Part shown: piece after piece, positions 27,001 through 37,767 of the stretch
Layout of the letters: each line of letters opens with the position of its first letter
How positions within the stretch are numbered: position 1 is the stretch's first letter
NCBI RefSeq assembly: GCF_036711975.1
Contig: NC_091967.1
Location: 7,378,001-7,442,000, forward strand
DNA from: Onthophagus taurus
Taxonomy: Eukaryota; Arthropoda; Insecta; Coleoptera; Scarabaeidae
Reading direction: 5' to 3'
Length of the DNA: 64,000 nt
Program-made: the position numbers and the translations under genes
Notes under the pieces: generated by a model
What the model was told of the DNA's origin: nothing
The model's input: the letters and a program-made list of their open reading frames with translations, nothing else
Database searches by the model: none

Positions 27001-30000
27001 ATTCAGAATGAAGATTCTTGCCTAAAAATTGTTTTTTTTTGCCACCCGTTTTGGTCGTTTGGACATCTCTTCTTATGATAGACTTTATATCTTGACCAAG
27101 ATATATAAGGAACGATTTTACCTTAAATCGTCGAGGTCGCTTACGGGCAAGGAGAAAGAGTTAGATCCTCCAAAGTTGACGATTTCATGTTGATATATCA
27201 AAAACAGCGCCTCGGCTATTTGAGACGTAATCGTTCCTTAAACCAACTCCAACCCAACCTGAAATCAACATCAATCCCAAGAAAACCAACCTCAAATTAA
27301 GTTCAAAATAATTATTCGTGAAATATTTACTTTTTATCGGGTTAAATCAAATTCGCGAATAAACAGATTTTCTTATATAAGTTTGAGAAACAAATAAACA
27401 AATGGAATATGATTATATGGAAATATGAAATATGGAAAGAATAAAAAAGACAAGGGATTGAGCATATTTGTATTTTAAAAGGTCTGGGATGTATAGTAGC
27501 TGTCACACGAAGAAAATGTATATGGTGCTTGTTCTTTCATCTTGTTTATCGCGCGTTGGAAAAACTGGTGATTTAAATATGTCGCGTCGAGTAGATTTCG
27601 GTCGGACGAACGCGAAAATTGTCTTTTAAAATCGTTTTAGTGCCAGCACCGAAACGGTTTCGACGGTTTCGCGAGTCATCCCCAAGGCGAGCCCCCTAAA
27701 TACCTTTTGTTTGTACTTTACCAAGTTAAATTGAGTTCCGGATGCATATCAAGTTCGCAGTTAGCCCTCAATTATGTTCTTATCGTTGTAATAGTTAAGC
27801 CTTCTTAACTAATTTTACAATTAATAAATAATATTATAATGAAAAGAGTGTTAATCACCACAAAAAAGTTCCGGTTGCTTTGTTTCAAGTTTTACAATTA
27901 GTTATGTTCCGGACACGGTGTGGTGGAAAGAAAAGATATAGACGCTGATGTCTTTCAAAGTTTGGGGGAGCATAATGACAACAGAGAAGTTTGAAATTAA
28001 AATTTTACGTCTCACAACCCAGCAGTTTTTTATCTTTATCATTTCTTTATAACAAAAAGATTTAGTCTTCATCATCTCCATTTAATCATCCACGTATAGT
28101 TAAATATCCTCCAAGGTAGCTAATTTAAAAAGTTACTTTTTAATTATAATTCACAACTTTTAGCTTCAATATATTATACTTCAATACAATCAAAAATAAA
28201 CTTGAAAAAAAGATATTTACGATTCAATTTCCCTCAAACGATCGAAGATTACCGTTAAACTCGAAAGGAGGATTCAAGATACTTTATTGAACTATTTACC
28301 ACACAACCCCCTATTTCCGTTGACGTTCCTCGTTCTAAATGCAAACCAAGGCGTGACTACTACAAGAATTATAGTCCCCCTTCAAACTTCATAAGCTTCA
28401 AGTTTCAATATAAATCCAGCTCACGCATATTAATGTGAACAGCTCTTCATTTTATACGTAACCTATAAAACAAGCGTAAACACTATTAAACCTATGTTTC
28501 GCTTTGATGTATTTCCAACTGAATTGAACTGAATACTTTCAACGGTTTGCGTCAAATAAATTCGAATCAAAAAAGGAAAACTTTTTGAAAGAACAAAGCG
28601 GATTAGGTTTGTTAATCTTTCAAAGTACACTGTGAAGTCGTTTCTAGTTTTGGACGTGTGCTGAGTAGATTCTCGGAAACAATTCGGTTTCGGATGGCAA
28701 ACGATCGGATGGAAGCGAACGTTTACTTTTCGATTCTGTGTGGTGTATGTGAAATTTGGATGTGAATTACATGACCTAGATTTAAGTTTTATACTTGATT
28801 TTTCTACTTGCAAAGAAAACTTTTAGTGAATTTCAAAAAATTATTTTGTTACATAAAATCTTTAAATCAAATAAAAATCATTATTTATTATTGTTTAAAA
28901 TCATAGGGGATTTAAAAGTCACCAGATTGAAGTTGGCAACAAATATCATTTGACATTTCTTAAACGTCAATTATACTTCATCAATCTTTAATTTATAAAA
29001 TCGATTAAATTTAATGGATTAAATACAAGAATATATAAAAAAATCTTTTTTTAGTTGTCGTAAAGAATTATTCTGCGAAATATAATAAGACAAATGAAGG
29101 TAGAAGATGAGAATAATAATTTTTCTTTGTTTGAAAGTCGTTTCATTGTAGTTCTAAATTTGCAACGTGAAAGAGAATGCAGAGACTGTGTTTTGCTCTT
29201 TAGAAAGGGATGGGTTCATTAATAAACACTGCTAACCGCCACCAACATAGTTGATTTCCCTAGAGACTGTCTTCCCCATTCTCGTTCCATGACCCTCTCC
29301 ACTAACACAAATGACCCAGTAATCTCAAACATACAAATTGCGTTTGTTATGTAATTTGATAATTAAATCCTTTTTTTTTGAGCTGGAAGTAAAAAAGAAT
29401 ACCGTTTAAAGAAAAACCGTGTTAAAAAAGACTGACTTTGAGTAATTGCTACGGCAATTACCGAATGACATTGATCCCCCCATATAGAATTGAATGGGGG
29501 ATTAACGAAAATCCATTCGATCGCGCCCCCTTTGCAAATTGTAACGTGGATCGGTTACGGTTGGTGCGATTTTTTTATTTACCTGACATTGAATCTTGAT
29601 TGGAAGTTGATCAAACCAGCAATCAACAAAATCCATCAAGTAAATATAAAAGATAACCACCATCTATCGAAATTTCTATAGAGAATGAAGTTTCTTCATG
29701 GTGTTTTATACTTCCAATAAATTTCATGGTTGTTATACATAATAGATAAAAGCAAGCGAAATGGCACTACACATCAAGTTTCACATACGTGGATATACGT
29801 GATATGTAGCTTCCGGAATTGATAAGCCCAACAACCAAAACTGAAACACAATCGAAACAACCATTTCAGTTTACGATAGTTTATTCAAAAACGAACAAAA
29901 ACCAAGCTGACGATAAAACTTTTGAACGTTCAAAATATTATACGAATATATTTTGCTCACTTTTGCGGAATAATAAGTTTTGTTTTTAGTGGGACAGAGG

Positions 30001-33000
30001 TGGAGGACGTTGTTTTCTTGTGCGCAGCTAGCATAAATCGGAAGCGCTACGTGGTCGTTATTTATGTGTCGGGAACACGTGTGGGACTGAAAGTGTTTTC
30101 AAGAGGCGGTAATATACGGGGTTGAATTGGAATTTTCGTTTTTAATTTCTTTTTTTTTGGGAGCTATTAAAAAAAATAAGTGGCGCTTGACGTTCCCACA
30201 AAAATGCGATGGAATGAAAGAAAATTGTACGTGTCACCCGAAAAACGTATTTGGAGTTACGCCAAGACAAGATCTCCACAGCAATTTCAACAACGTTGAA
30301 ACAAAATCATTTTGTCATCAAGAAACCTTAAAAAGAACAATTAAAAATAAATAATGTTTTTTTTTGTTAGTATTCTTTAACCCGTGTTAAGGCCTACTTC
30401 ATCCAGATATTCAGGAGCCTTCAATATCTTGTGTTCTTCAAAATCTCCATGGAACCTTACCAAATCCTTCAAATTCAACTCATCCAGTTTCGGTATTAAG
30501 AGCTCGTTCTCTCTACATGGCTACCGCGTTTCCAGTTTCAAAAAAGTATGGCTCAATCACATATTCTGCATACTGGTAACTTTTTGCTGGTTGCCCTAAA
30601 CCGAATATTTTATTTGTCTACATATCTTTCTGGTTAAATCTAGACTTAATCGAGAAAAACAGCTACGCTGATGTGGCCAGATACAAAGAATGAATGGTCA
30701 GGTTAGGTCTAAAAAGTTTTGAAACTCAGAGTGCAGGAGAGAAGAAGACGGGGATGACCGTAATAGAGATGGGGCGAAGTCATGAGGTAAGCGTTGGAGA
30801 TGAGAGGAACAAATTGGACGAAAGATAGAATATTGGCGAGAAAGCATCTGAATGTTGTAGGGAAATATCTTTAAATATAAAGTCAAAATTCTTTGAAGGG
30901 ACCGCCGAGAAATCTACAATTCAATACTGTTCCTCACAACTTGGATGTTCGACGCCGTCCAGGAGGTTTCCGATCTCGGGTCTCAATGTCTTCAAATCGA
31001 ATTTTTTGAGAAGTAGGCATCTAGAAGAAACTTTTTAAGCCACCTACAAGAATGATGAAACATATATGAAACATAGCTATAAGGTATAAATTGGGTTGGG
31101 TTAAATCTGTACTAAACTTTAACGAGAAAAAACAGCTTAGCTAAACATTCAAAAAAATCTTGATATGTTTTGTAAATTTTACCAATATTTTTATTGACAT
31201 TTAAGGTGGTTTGCACACGGAGCTACTGAAAAGACACTGAACAAACTATAGGTTTTGATCGCTGATGAGTAGCTTCGTGTGTGGAGTCTGATCACTAATG
31301 ACTCAATAACTGGTTAGTGACCCAAGTTACGAACAAGTTTATTTCCTTTTTAGTAGCTCCGTGTGCAGAGCGCCTACCTGTCAGTGTTTTTAAGCACATA
31401 TCTTATTAATAATTTGAGTGTTTTGAGTTCGAAAAAATTCGATTAAAAACCATTTATCACAGAAGATTAGAGGATTAAAAGAATATATTTTCCCGTATTT
31501 CCACCTATAAAAGAAAGGTTATCAATACGATTTTACTACCAATTCGCTCATAAAACGTAATCCCTTTCTATATTACGCTGATTTTATGCTTTGTACAGCC
31601 CGAATCAAGAGAAATAAGATCCTTTCTATTGATCGTCGAAATTTAACGATCATTTTTATACTCTAGCAACTTTTAATTTTTTTAAAGAGGTTTCTCGAGA
31701 ATGTAAATACCTCCTTCCGGTCCATTTAGTAAAACGAATTCGACGAACCCCAAAACGCTGCGAGTGAGTAAAAAAAGTTTTTATCTAAAAGCGAACAGTT
31801 AGAAATGTGCCGACAAAACGGGAAATTGAAAGGCTTTCTACTATCCACGCCAAACGGACAATGACAAATGGATGGTTGTTTTTTTATTTTTCCTTCTCCT
31901 CGTTATATCTTGGTGTTAAGGGTTGAGGTTTAATCCTATTATTTATTTAAAAATTAAAAAGAAAAATAAAATCAGATTATATTTCATTTTTGTAGGAACA
32001 TGTAGGAATTTGTTACGGCCCGTAATCACACCATGAAATGAAGCGTTCGATTTTAACAACCATGTCCGTTTTATGTTCAAAAATACGAATCTCGTTATTT
32101 CTTTCAAAGGATTCCTTTATGAAAAATTTCTTCGTCATCATAAATTTTTGAAGTATGTACCATTTATTTAATGTTACATTAATGCAAAAAATTGGTTCTA
32201 CGAAAATTTTTATTAAGCTTATCTACAACAAAGAATTTATTTGATACAATTAAAACTTAAATAAACCTTCAACGATTAATTTAACACCATTAATTTCTTT
32301 TTCTTTCGTCTTGTTCACCCGGAAAATGTAATTTTCCACTTTAGTTCACGCGAACCACAATCATTTTAACGACTTTCCTTTTCTCTACATTTCCGGATAC
32401 CGTCTTCGAACTGGGTTAGAATAGTCTTAAGACCTATTGTTGAACCAAACATCGATCGATCTATCATTATTATTCAAGTTGAATAATCTTAATACATAAT
32501 TCCTTAAAGAAATTTAAAACGAATTTATAACGAAAGAGAAATATGTCTGCGTATAAATATCCGGCTGAAATATCGAATTTGAAGCTGATATGAACGCCGG
32601 ATGGATTTCCATAATGCCCTGAGAACTGACCAGGTGTAGATATCTATCTTGTAAACTGATTTCCTACGCTCAAAGCTGAATAGTGAATGGGGATTTCAAC
32701 AGAATCGATATTTTGTGAGGTAATTAATGAAACATTAAAAAAGTTTGTCGGCGATGAAAGTTCTTTGAGGCGTGGACTTAAAACTTAAAAGTTTCATGAT
32801 AAATGGTGTTAAAATTAAAAGCTGATCAATTTTCAACTAAAATAAAAGATTTGATAAAATTGTAATTACAAGAAGTAATTAAGAACATATTTATAAATCC
32901 TTGGTATTATCTCGATTTACCTTTAGAAAACTTTTAAATATCCATTAATATTTATAATTATTTTTTAAATTAACATAGGGGATTTAAAAGTTACCAGATT

Positions 33001-33240
33001 TAAGTTGGTGACAAATATAGTATGACATTTAAACGTCAATTAAACGCCAACCCAGTTATTTTTAAATTTAATTTAAATTAAACTTAATTTATAAGTAATA
33101 AAATAATTTTTGTTTTAGAAACATGGGGAACACGAACGTTATGCTGCACAGAAAATGGATGTAATTCGTCTGAGCCGTTACAATTTTCCTTGATCAACAT
33201 TTCCCTGGCTCTGGTTGTCGCCTTTGTGATGACTCACTGA
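12011..33240 (+). CDS. GPI-anchored Ly6/uPAR-family protein (quiver/sleepless-like), 119 aa
   Basis: Three exons, 12011-12190, 18340-18397 (58 nt) and 33119-33240, join in phase into 119 codons plus stop. The protein has an N-terminal signal peptide (about residues 1-22) and ten cysteines after it (24, 27, 40, 51, 59, 72, 76, 88, 89, 94). It ends in the Ly6 signature CC-x4-CN and a hydrophobic tail (FSLINISLALVVAF) typical of a GPI signal. NFT at 42 and NSS at 95 are possible N-glycosylation sites. Insect Ly6 proteins are extracellular membrane-tethered modulators of channels, receptors or septate junctions; which applies here is unknown. The gene is stretched over 21 kb. Its 14.7 kb second intron contains the UGT cluster on the other strand, which is unusual for so small a coding sequence. 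Confidence 0.9.
12191..18339 (+). other. Ly6 intron 1 (6.1 kb), no gene seen
   Basis: Starts with GTAAGT and ends in TTTTAG. It contains a diverged copy of the CTAG-rich foldback repeat (13127-13312), a short GA run near 16390, and GC-richer patches at about 16235-16520 and 16970-17110. Those patches could be regulatory. Short open frames here lack start context and domains, and I do not call them genes. Confidence 0.5.
13127..13312. repeat. CTAG-rich foldback repeat, diverged copy
   Basis: Contains the family hallmarks in both orientations: aaaactagaact, cctagaactagaaac, tttctagttcaaggtctag, and the outer arm motif gttattca...gctagattgttgtata. The central gggtttagccg hairpin is largely lost, so this looks like an old copy. 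Confidence 0.55.
18859..20763 (-). pseudogene. UDP-glycosyltransferase pseudogene
   Basis: Three blocks of a UGT lie in order on the minus strand. The first is a signal peptide and N-terminal part with PSYSHFVIGEAL (20739-20479). The second is a broken middle holding GNVALAS, IGGIHL, FALGSNF, KWMPQTAVLA and FITHCGRLST (about 20320-19400). The third is a membrane-anchor exon (19125-18859). At least two single-base losses shift the frame, near 19610 (between TAVLA and HK) and near 19830 (before NNENVIYFALGSN). A TAG replaces the tryptophan codon expected in IWTNKITGN. The N-terminal block ends without a usable donor. No functional enzyme is expected. The terminal exon and signature motif are still well preserved, so inactivation looks fairly recent. 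It shares the HCGRLS motif with its two neighbours, indicating local tandem duplication. Confidence 0.85.
19148..19262. repeat. CTAG-rich foldback repeat in the UGT pseudogene intron
   Basis: Carries the hairpin actagacctagaactag ... gggtttag tcgtgcgtctcc aagacggttaaacccgaa ... ctaggtctattgtgag. The flank after it (ttcaataaaaatatacaaat, then cctttgaaattgagat) matches the flank of the copy near 39960, so the mobile unit is longer than the hairpin alone. Confidence 0.75.
20944..23004 (-). CDS. UDP-glycosyltransferase (UGT), 514 aa
   Basis: Exons 23004-22770, 22565-21527 and 21214-20944 join in phase to 514 codons plus stop. UGTs conjugate a sugar (UDP-glucose in insects) to lipophilic xenobiotics, pigments or hormones in the ER lumen. 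Visible parts are a signal peptide (MKLFSVLFLLCSF), the N-terminal acceptor domain with the presumed catalytic His in PSFSHFIAGG, and the sugar-donor domain with FAFGSNFNSK, KWFPQTAVLAH and FITHCGRLSTLES. These are followed by a C-terminal membrane helix and a lysine-rich cytosolic tail (NKKQKLN) suited to ER retention. Length is normal for the family. The usual signature THGG reads THCG here. The position of the second catalytic residue has Glu (FDVVIIEQF) where vertebrate UGTs have Asp; I believe this is common in insects. The gene lies inside a Ly6 intron on the opposite strand. Confidence 0.93.
24549..26180 (-). CDS. UDP-glycosyltransferase (UGT), 520 aa
   Basis: Two exons, 26180-24904 and 24834-24549, join in phase to 520 codons plus stop. 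The first exon runs without interruption from the signal peptide (MKTLTTITIVSIYFSVLLSA) to the donor domain. The intron that its neighbour has near residue 78 is therefore absent, while the last intron is at the same place and phase. Motifs: PSYSHVIIGETL (presumed catalytic His), FDLIIVEHFF, FALGSNAQSKDIP, KWFPQTAVLAH and FITHCGRLSSLES. The C-terminal anchor is at about residues 479-500, with a basic cytosolic tail ending SKKRS. It is expected to be an ER-membrane detoxification or pigment-conjugating enzyme; the substrate cannot be read from sequence. It belongs to the same local tandem family as the 20.9-23.0 kb gene. Confidence 0.93.
26181..28900. other. Non-coding part of Ly6 intron 2
   Basis: Upstream of the last UGT. 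No domain-bearing frame was found on either strand. At about 27107-27241 an imperfect inverted repeat (taaggaacgatt ... aatcgttcctta) suggests a short non-autonomous DNA element. The stretch at 27540-27710 is richer in CG dinucleotides than its surroundings. Confidence 0.4.
27107..27241. mobile_element. Possible small inverted-repeat element
   Basis: The left end starts aaggaacgatt and continues to cgaggtcgct. The right end read in reverse complement gives aaggaacgatt and cgaggcgctg, so the arms match imperfectly over about 35 bp. No coding capacity is present. A clear target-site duplication was not found, so the call is tentative. Confidence 0.35.
28901..28985. repeat. Dispersed repeat, copy 1
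   Basis: An approximately 80 bp block beginning cataggggatttaaaagt and including ccagatt, aagttgg, acaaatat, tgacattt and aaacgtcaatta. It recurs in the same orientation at 32976-33050 in the same intron. Confidence 0.55.
31205..31374. mobile_element. Short terminal-inverted-repeat MITE, about 170 bp
   Basis: A perfect 16-bp inverted repeat pairs tgcacacggagctact (31212-31227) with agtagctccgtgtgca (31352-31367). The match extends imperfectly outward for another 7 bases or so. A second internal echo (gtagcttcgtgtgtgga) lies between. No coding sequence. The superfamily is not determined; a hAT-type MITE is one possibility. Confidence 0.65.
32976..33050. repeat. Dispersed repeat, copy 2
   Basis: Matches the block at 28901-28985 from cataggggatttaaaagt to aaacgtcaatta with scattered substitutions and a short gap. 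It ends about 70 bp before Ly6 exon 3. Confidence 0.55.
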
Positions 33241-34020
33241 AATATGCAGAATGAGAAGAAGAAAATTTTATAATTGATCCCGTCAAGATAGAGACGCAAT
33301 CCAAATTGAGATTAACTATGTAAAAGATTAGAGATGGGATCCTAAAGACAAATATTCTAAAAAAAATCGCTCGTTTTCGATTTAGAAAAAAAAACAAAAA
33401 TCTTTACACACGCAAAAATTAAAACACACTACATAATAATACACTTTTAGTCTTCCTCAACTTAATATAAAAATTACCCTTTTTTCCCCTAAATTTCCAT
33501 AAAGAACCAGTGTATATAGATTTTAAGAAGTTAAGCGAGTAATTATTAGGTTAAGAGATTAAAAAGTAAAAGAAGCTTTTAGTTAATGAAATTTAATTAA
33601 AGAACTATAAAATAAAAATATGATCGAGAACTTACTGAATATTCTAAACCAAAGTTACTATTCTAATCGCAATAAATAAGAAAAAATCGTTTAAAAAATT
33701 AGTTTATTCTAAAACGTTTTAATTAACACCTGTTTCTTCTTCTATTTTGCGCTTGTATAAAAGAAGCAAATAGGTACCGAGCAAAAAACTCATTAATTTC
33801 GAAGCCGTAGGAGTAATAAATTTCCCAGAATTCATATGAAATCGTCGCATAAAAAAAATTGTGTCCTTTTCCATACTTTTCGTATTTTAAAAGCACTAAT
33901 TAACCACATTCAAAGAATATTAAAACTGACGTATGAGCTTGGGTTTTTATTTGCCATTTATTTACCTAGAAAAGGTGTTTTATTCTATTTAATTACTTTG
34001 TAGCACATTTTTGCAATAAA

Positions 34021-35180
34021 TATGTACTTCGTTAAAATCGTATTTATCTAAAAATTTATTAGTATTTTAACCTCATCCATTTAGTTACTGAAAATGTTAC
34101 TAAAAATCAGGAAAACAACATAAATTTTATAAGGATCCTAGATAATACCAACAGAAACCCTAAAAAATTTACATTGACAAGTATTATAGAAAAAAAAACG
34201 AACTTATAACTTAATTTATTATGATATATTGATTTATTCACGAAATAAGATTAAATCGAATCCGTGATGGTTAAAATAAGAATTTATAATAATTTTTTAT
34301 ATATTCCAAAGCAAATTAAATTATTTCATTTAACAAATATTTAAATTTTTTAAGTCATTATCAAAACATCGCCATCTATCGATTTTAAATACAACCTAAG
34401 GTTACTTATTAATTTCTTATTTTTGGCTTAAATTTTTATTAATTTATTAACGAAAATAAAGAAATATGATTTATTTGCGATTAAAATAAGATTACTTTTA
34501 ATTTTCATTTATTTAAAAAGGAATTAAAATAATAAAACTAACTAAACTTTGTATAGCTAACTTCATTACGCTCTGCTATTGTTCTGTAATACCTGTCAAA
34601 TCGTTGGAAAGTTGGTAAGATTAATCGCAAATTCTATCGTATTGAAATCAAATTTTAGTAACAGTGACGTTTGAACTTTAAATACGAACGTTTTTGCAGT
34701 AAATTCGCACTTTGTTAAAATCATTTTTCAAAAATTTATATCGGATTTTTAAGTCAGTATCAAAACATCGCCATCTATCGATTTTAGTTGCAACCTAAGA
34801 TTTCTTATTAATTTCTTATTTTTGGCTTATATTTTTATGATTTTATTAATGAAAATAGGTAAATTTGATATATTTGAGATTAAAATAAGATTACTTTTTA
34901 ATTTTCGTTTATTTAAAAAGGAATTAAAATAATAAAACTAACTACACCTCGTATAGCTAACTTCATGATACACTTTTATTTTTCTTTAACACCTCTCAAA
35001 TCGTTGAAAAGTTGGTAAATGTAATCAGACTTTAAATACAAACTTTATATATTCGATTCTTAACCTCAATTATTTAGTTACCGAAAACGTTACTAGAAAT
35101 TAGAAAATGACTTAAATTTTATAGGGACCCTAGGTAAAACCAACAAAATCCCTAAAAATTAGACCTTGACAGGCATCACA
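34021..35180. repeat. Nested direct repeats (A-B-B'-A' arrangement)
   Basis: A block of about 280-300 bp beginning at the catcgccatctatcgatttt motif (about 34366) recurs from about 34765. It is read in the same direction and shares ggaattaaaataataaaact and gtatagctaacttcat. Outside these, a block at about 34081-34190 (gttactaaaaatcag, accaacag) recurs at about 35080-35175. The pattern suggests duplication of a small mobile or satellite-like unit; no terminal inverted repeats were found. Confidence 0.6.
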
Positions 35181-36726
35181 TAATTTGACAGATTTTGACA
35201 GTTCGGTAAAAATCGGGTAAATTTCTTTTAAATCGCGCTTGTGAAAGTTAATCATAACTTTTAAATGAATGAAAGTGAATTATTCCAATTAGTTTATCTG
35301 TTTATTGGTAAGATCTACTATATTTATTGATTCCTGGAAACACTTCTTTATAACAATGCTTAAATCAGATTTAAATTTAGAATATGGCACTTTTAAACTT
35401 TGAATATGATGAACCAAAGTGAAAAAATTAAGAGTTTAACTTGTTACTTTATAGTAAATGACACAGGTTAAAAATTTACTTTTTGCTTTTAACCCCTACA
35501 CATATTATGTATATTATTATTATTCAATATGGAAATTATTGTTCTGTGCCTAACTCCGATTAATCATTATCTCTCTGACGTTGTATACACACCAACACAG
35601 AGAGTCATGGTGGTAATGCTAAAACATAGAAATCCCATTAGCTATTCAGTCAACTGTCCGGCGCATCGTGACGTGGGCATACATCTGCATTGAAAATTTT
35701 ACACCGTTATCTAAAAGCTTTCGTCCTCTCCCAAAAAAAATTTCACCTATTATTCGTTCAAACAAAATAAAAATAAACGCAAAAGTTTTATTACAACACC
35801 AACTCGTCTCTATTACATAGGTACAATTTATGTAAAAATTTTGTTATAAATTTTTTCGTTATAGAAAAATAAACCACTAAAAATATACGTATTTATTATT
35901 TTACATCAATAAACATAAAAAAAACTGTTCATGATTGCTTTTAGAATCTATACGCTTTGATGTACACATTAAAATATCACATTGCATATTGATTCTTGAA
36001 CCAATTTTCGAATGACACTTCCCAAAAAATCACAAAAGGTGCTTAAAGTTCGAAGTCACGTACTATAGAAGGGCTCGGATTACAAAAAAAGTCACGTCAA
36101 GTGGCCATTATGGGCAGATATGCGCATTTGTGAACGCTCGAACGGTGGCAATCTGCGATGATATATCGTTCCCTGTCACTAATTCGTTTGGAAAAGGGCC
36201 GCTGTCGTTCGTTCGCGATCCGTCGCACCGCCAAAATCACTTCCCATAAATCAATCGAAATATTTTCCTCGTTTTCCACTCCTTTTAATTATAATTAATA
36301 ACTATCGTTTGTCAAAAACAAATTTTGATCACCATCGTGATGATCACCTCTTTCAAAGAGTTTTCTTTAAAGTGGTATATTTGGAACGTACGCGTTATAT
36401 AAACCGCGACCCTTTTAAATAATCGATAAAACTTGGATTATTTATTGTATTTGGAGATCGTTCGCAAAATTTATGAGGTTCGAAATGTTAAATTATTATC
36501 AATGCAAATTTTAATAGTTAATTATCCGAAATTGGATGTGTAAAATTACACCTATCAGTGATAATAAGCCAATCAATGAGTAACTGGAACATAGAACAGG
36601 TACCTATATGCAGTGAATTTTACTTAAGATGCAATATATAAAAATATATTTCCATAGAAACCAGGGCGTATCTACTTACTTTGTCCCACATAAAAGGTAA
36701 CATGTCACTATAATTTGCCATTACAA

Positions 36727-37000
36727 TAAAACCTCGATATAAGGGATTAATACAGGGAAGGCAGTGTCCGTTATAGCTCAATAAAAATATACAATAATCT
36801 AGTGCTGAATAACAAATAAAACTAGACTAACTAGAAACATTCCGTTTAGCCGTGCGCCTCTTAAGACGGCTAAACCTGAATGTTTCTAGTTCTAGGTCTA
36901 ATGTTAGTTCTAGTAGCAGTGGTAGGTAGCGCTAGTTAGCATAAGATATCACTATGATGCATATTTTTATTGAACTAAAACTAGAAGTAATACTAGACCT
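36727..37000. mobile_element. CTAG-rich foldback repeat with a pogo-like left end
   Basis: Begins near caataaaacctcgatataag, which resembles the terminal sequence seen at 57606 and 60772. It is followed by the foldback hairpin (gtttagccgtgcgcctctt, aagacggctaaacctgaatg, ttctaggtctaatg). A matching right end was not found, so this copy looks truncated. It is non-coding. Confidence 0.6.
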
Positions 37001-37767
37001 AGACTGTGTATTGTGTAGCTTTTCGTGTGTTCTTTCATCTTGCTTAAGTATCCCAAAAATATTTTTAATAAGATGAACATCATTTGGATATACCAATCAA
37101 TTTTTTCTAATTCCCTATAATTGGAACTCTTTTAAAAAGTGTCAAAATATTTTTTTTTGTTCTCTCATCCTACTCAAAGATCTCAAAGATAATTTTAATC
37201 GATGGAAACCATTTGGACACCAACCGACGTTTCCTAATTCTTTTTTACTGAAATTGCGTACTTCTTATCCTTTAATTGCTATAAAATTCCTACGTTCTAA
37301 GAGAAAAAAAACAGTCTCCGATACCGGTTGTCCAAGTCTTTAGGCATGCGTCAATTTGTATGCAATTAATTAAATCAGAATATAAAAAAAAACAAATTAT
37401 ATGCAATTATTAAATTTGAAATGGAATAGACGCAGGTGGATTTAATTACCACCCCAAAAACGGTATCCATATTTCCTAAGTTGGGGTTTAACAACAGCTG
37501 GATTAAATTTGATTTTAATTAACCCATTAAGGTAGTAATTTTTAATTTATACGCATTTCTTAGTGGTATTTAATAATAATTTTTATCACTAAATTTCTCG
37601 CTCTTTTTAAAACGTTATTATCCTTAAATGCATTAAACGACACAATTAAATAGGCGAAATAGGCGATAGATTTACTGCCATCTGTTGATCGGGTATCATA
37701 ACTAATTGACAATGAAAAATTTTGACATTTCAAAAAAACGTCATTAATATCAATTAATATTAAAGAA

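Larger units (their letters stand above)
18398..33118 (+). other. Ly6 intron 2 (14.7 kb) hosting the antisense UGT cluster
   Basis: GTAAGT donor at 18398 and TTTTAG acceptor ending at 33118. UGT sequences occupy 18859-26180 on the minus strand. The remaining 26.2-33.1 kb has no convincing gene. It holds two small inverted-repeat elements (about 27107-27241 and 31205-31374), a short dispersed repeat (28901-28985 and 32976-33050), and a GC-richer stretch at about 27540-27710 that could be regulatory. Confidence 0.6.
33241..37767. other. Repeat-rich intergenic region
   Basis: Holds the 3' UTR of the Ly6 gene, the duplicated blocks at 34021-35180, a GC-richer patch at about 36050-36290 and a CTAG foldback repeat at 36727-37000. 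No gene could be supported. The GC-rich patch contains only a 60-codon frame on the minus strand with no recognised domain. Confidence 0.45.

Noticed and set aside
27107-27241. tRNA or structured RNA at the inverted repeat
   Set aside because: Arms are too long and diverged for a tRNA cloverleaf and no anticodon-loop pattern or polymerase III boxes were seen.
28463-28813. 116-codon minus-strand frame in Ly6 intron 2
   Set aside because: No signal, domain or codon pattern; surroundings are non-coding intron.
36097-36279. 60-codon minus-strand frame in the GC-rich island
   Set aside because: Open mainly because of higher GC; no family recognised and no exons to join it to.
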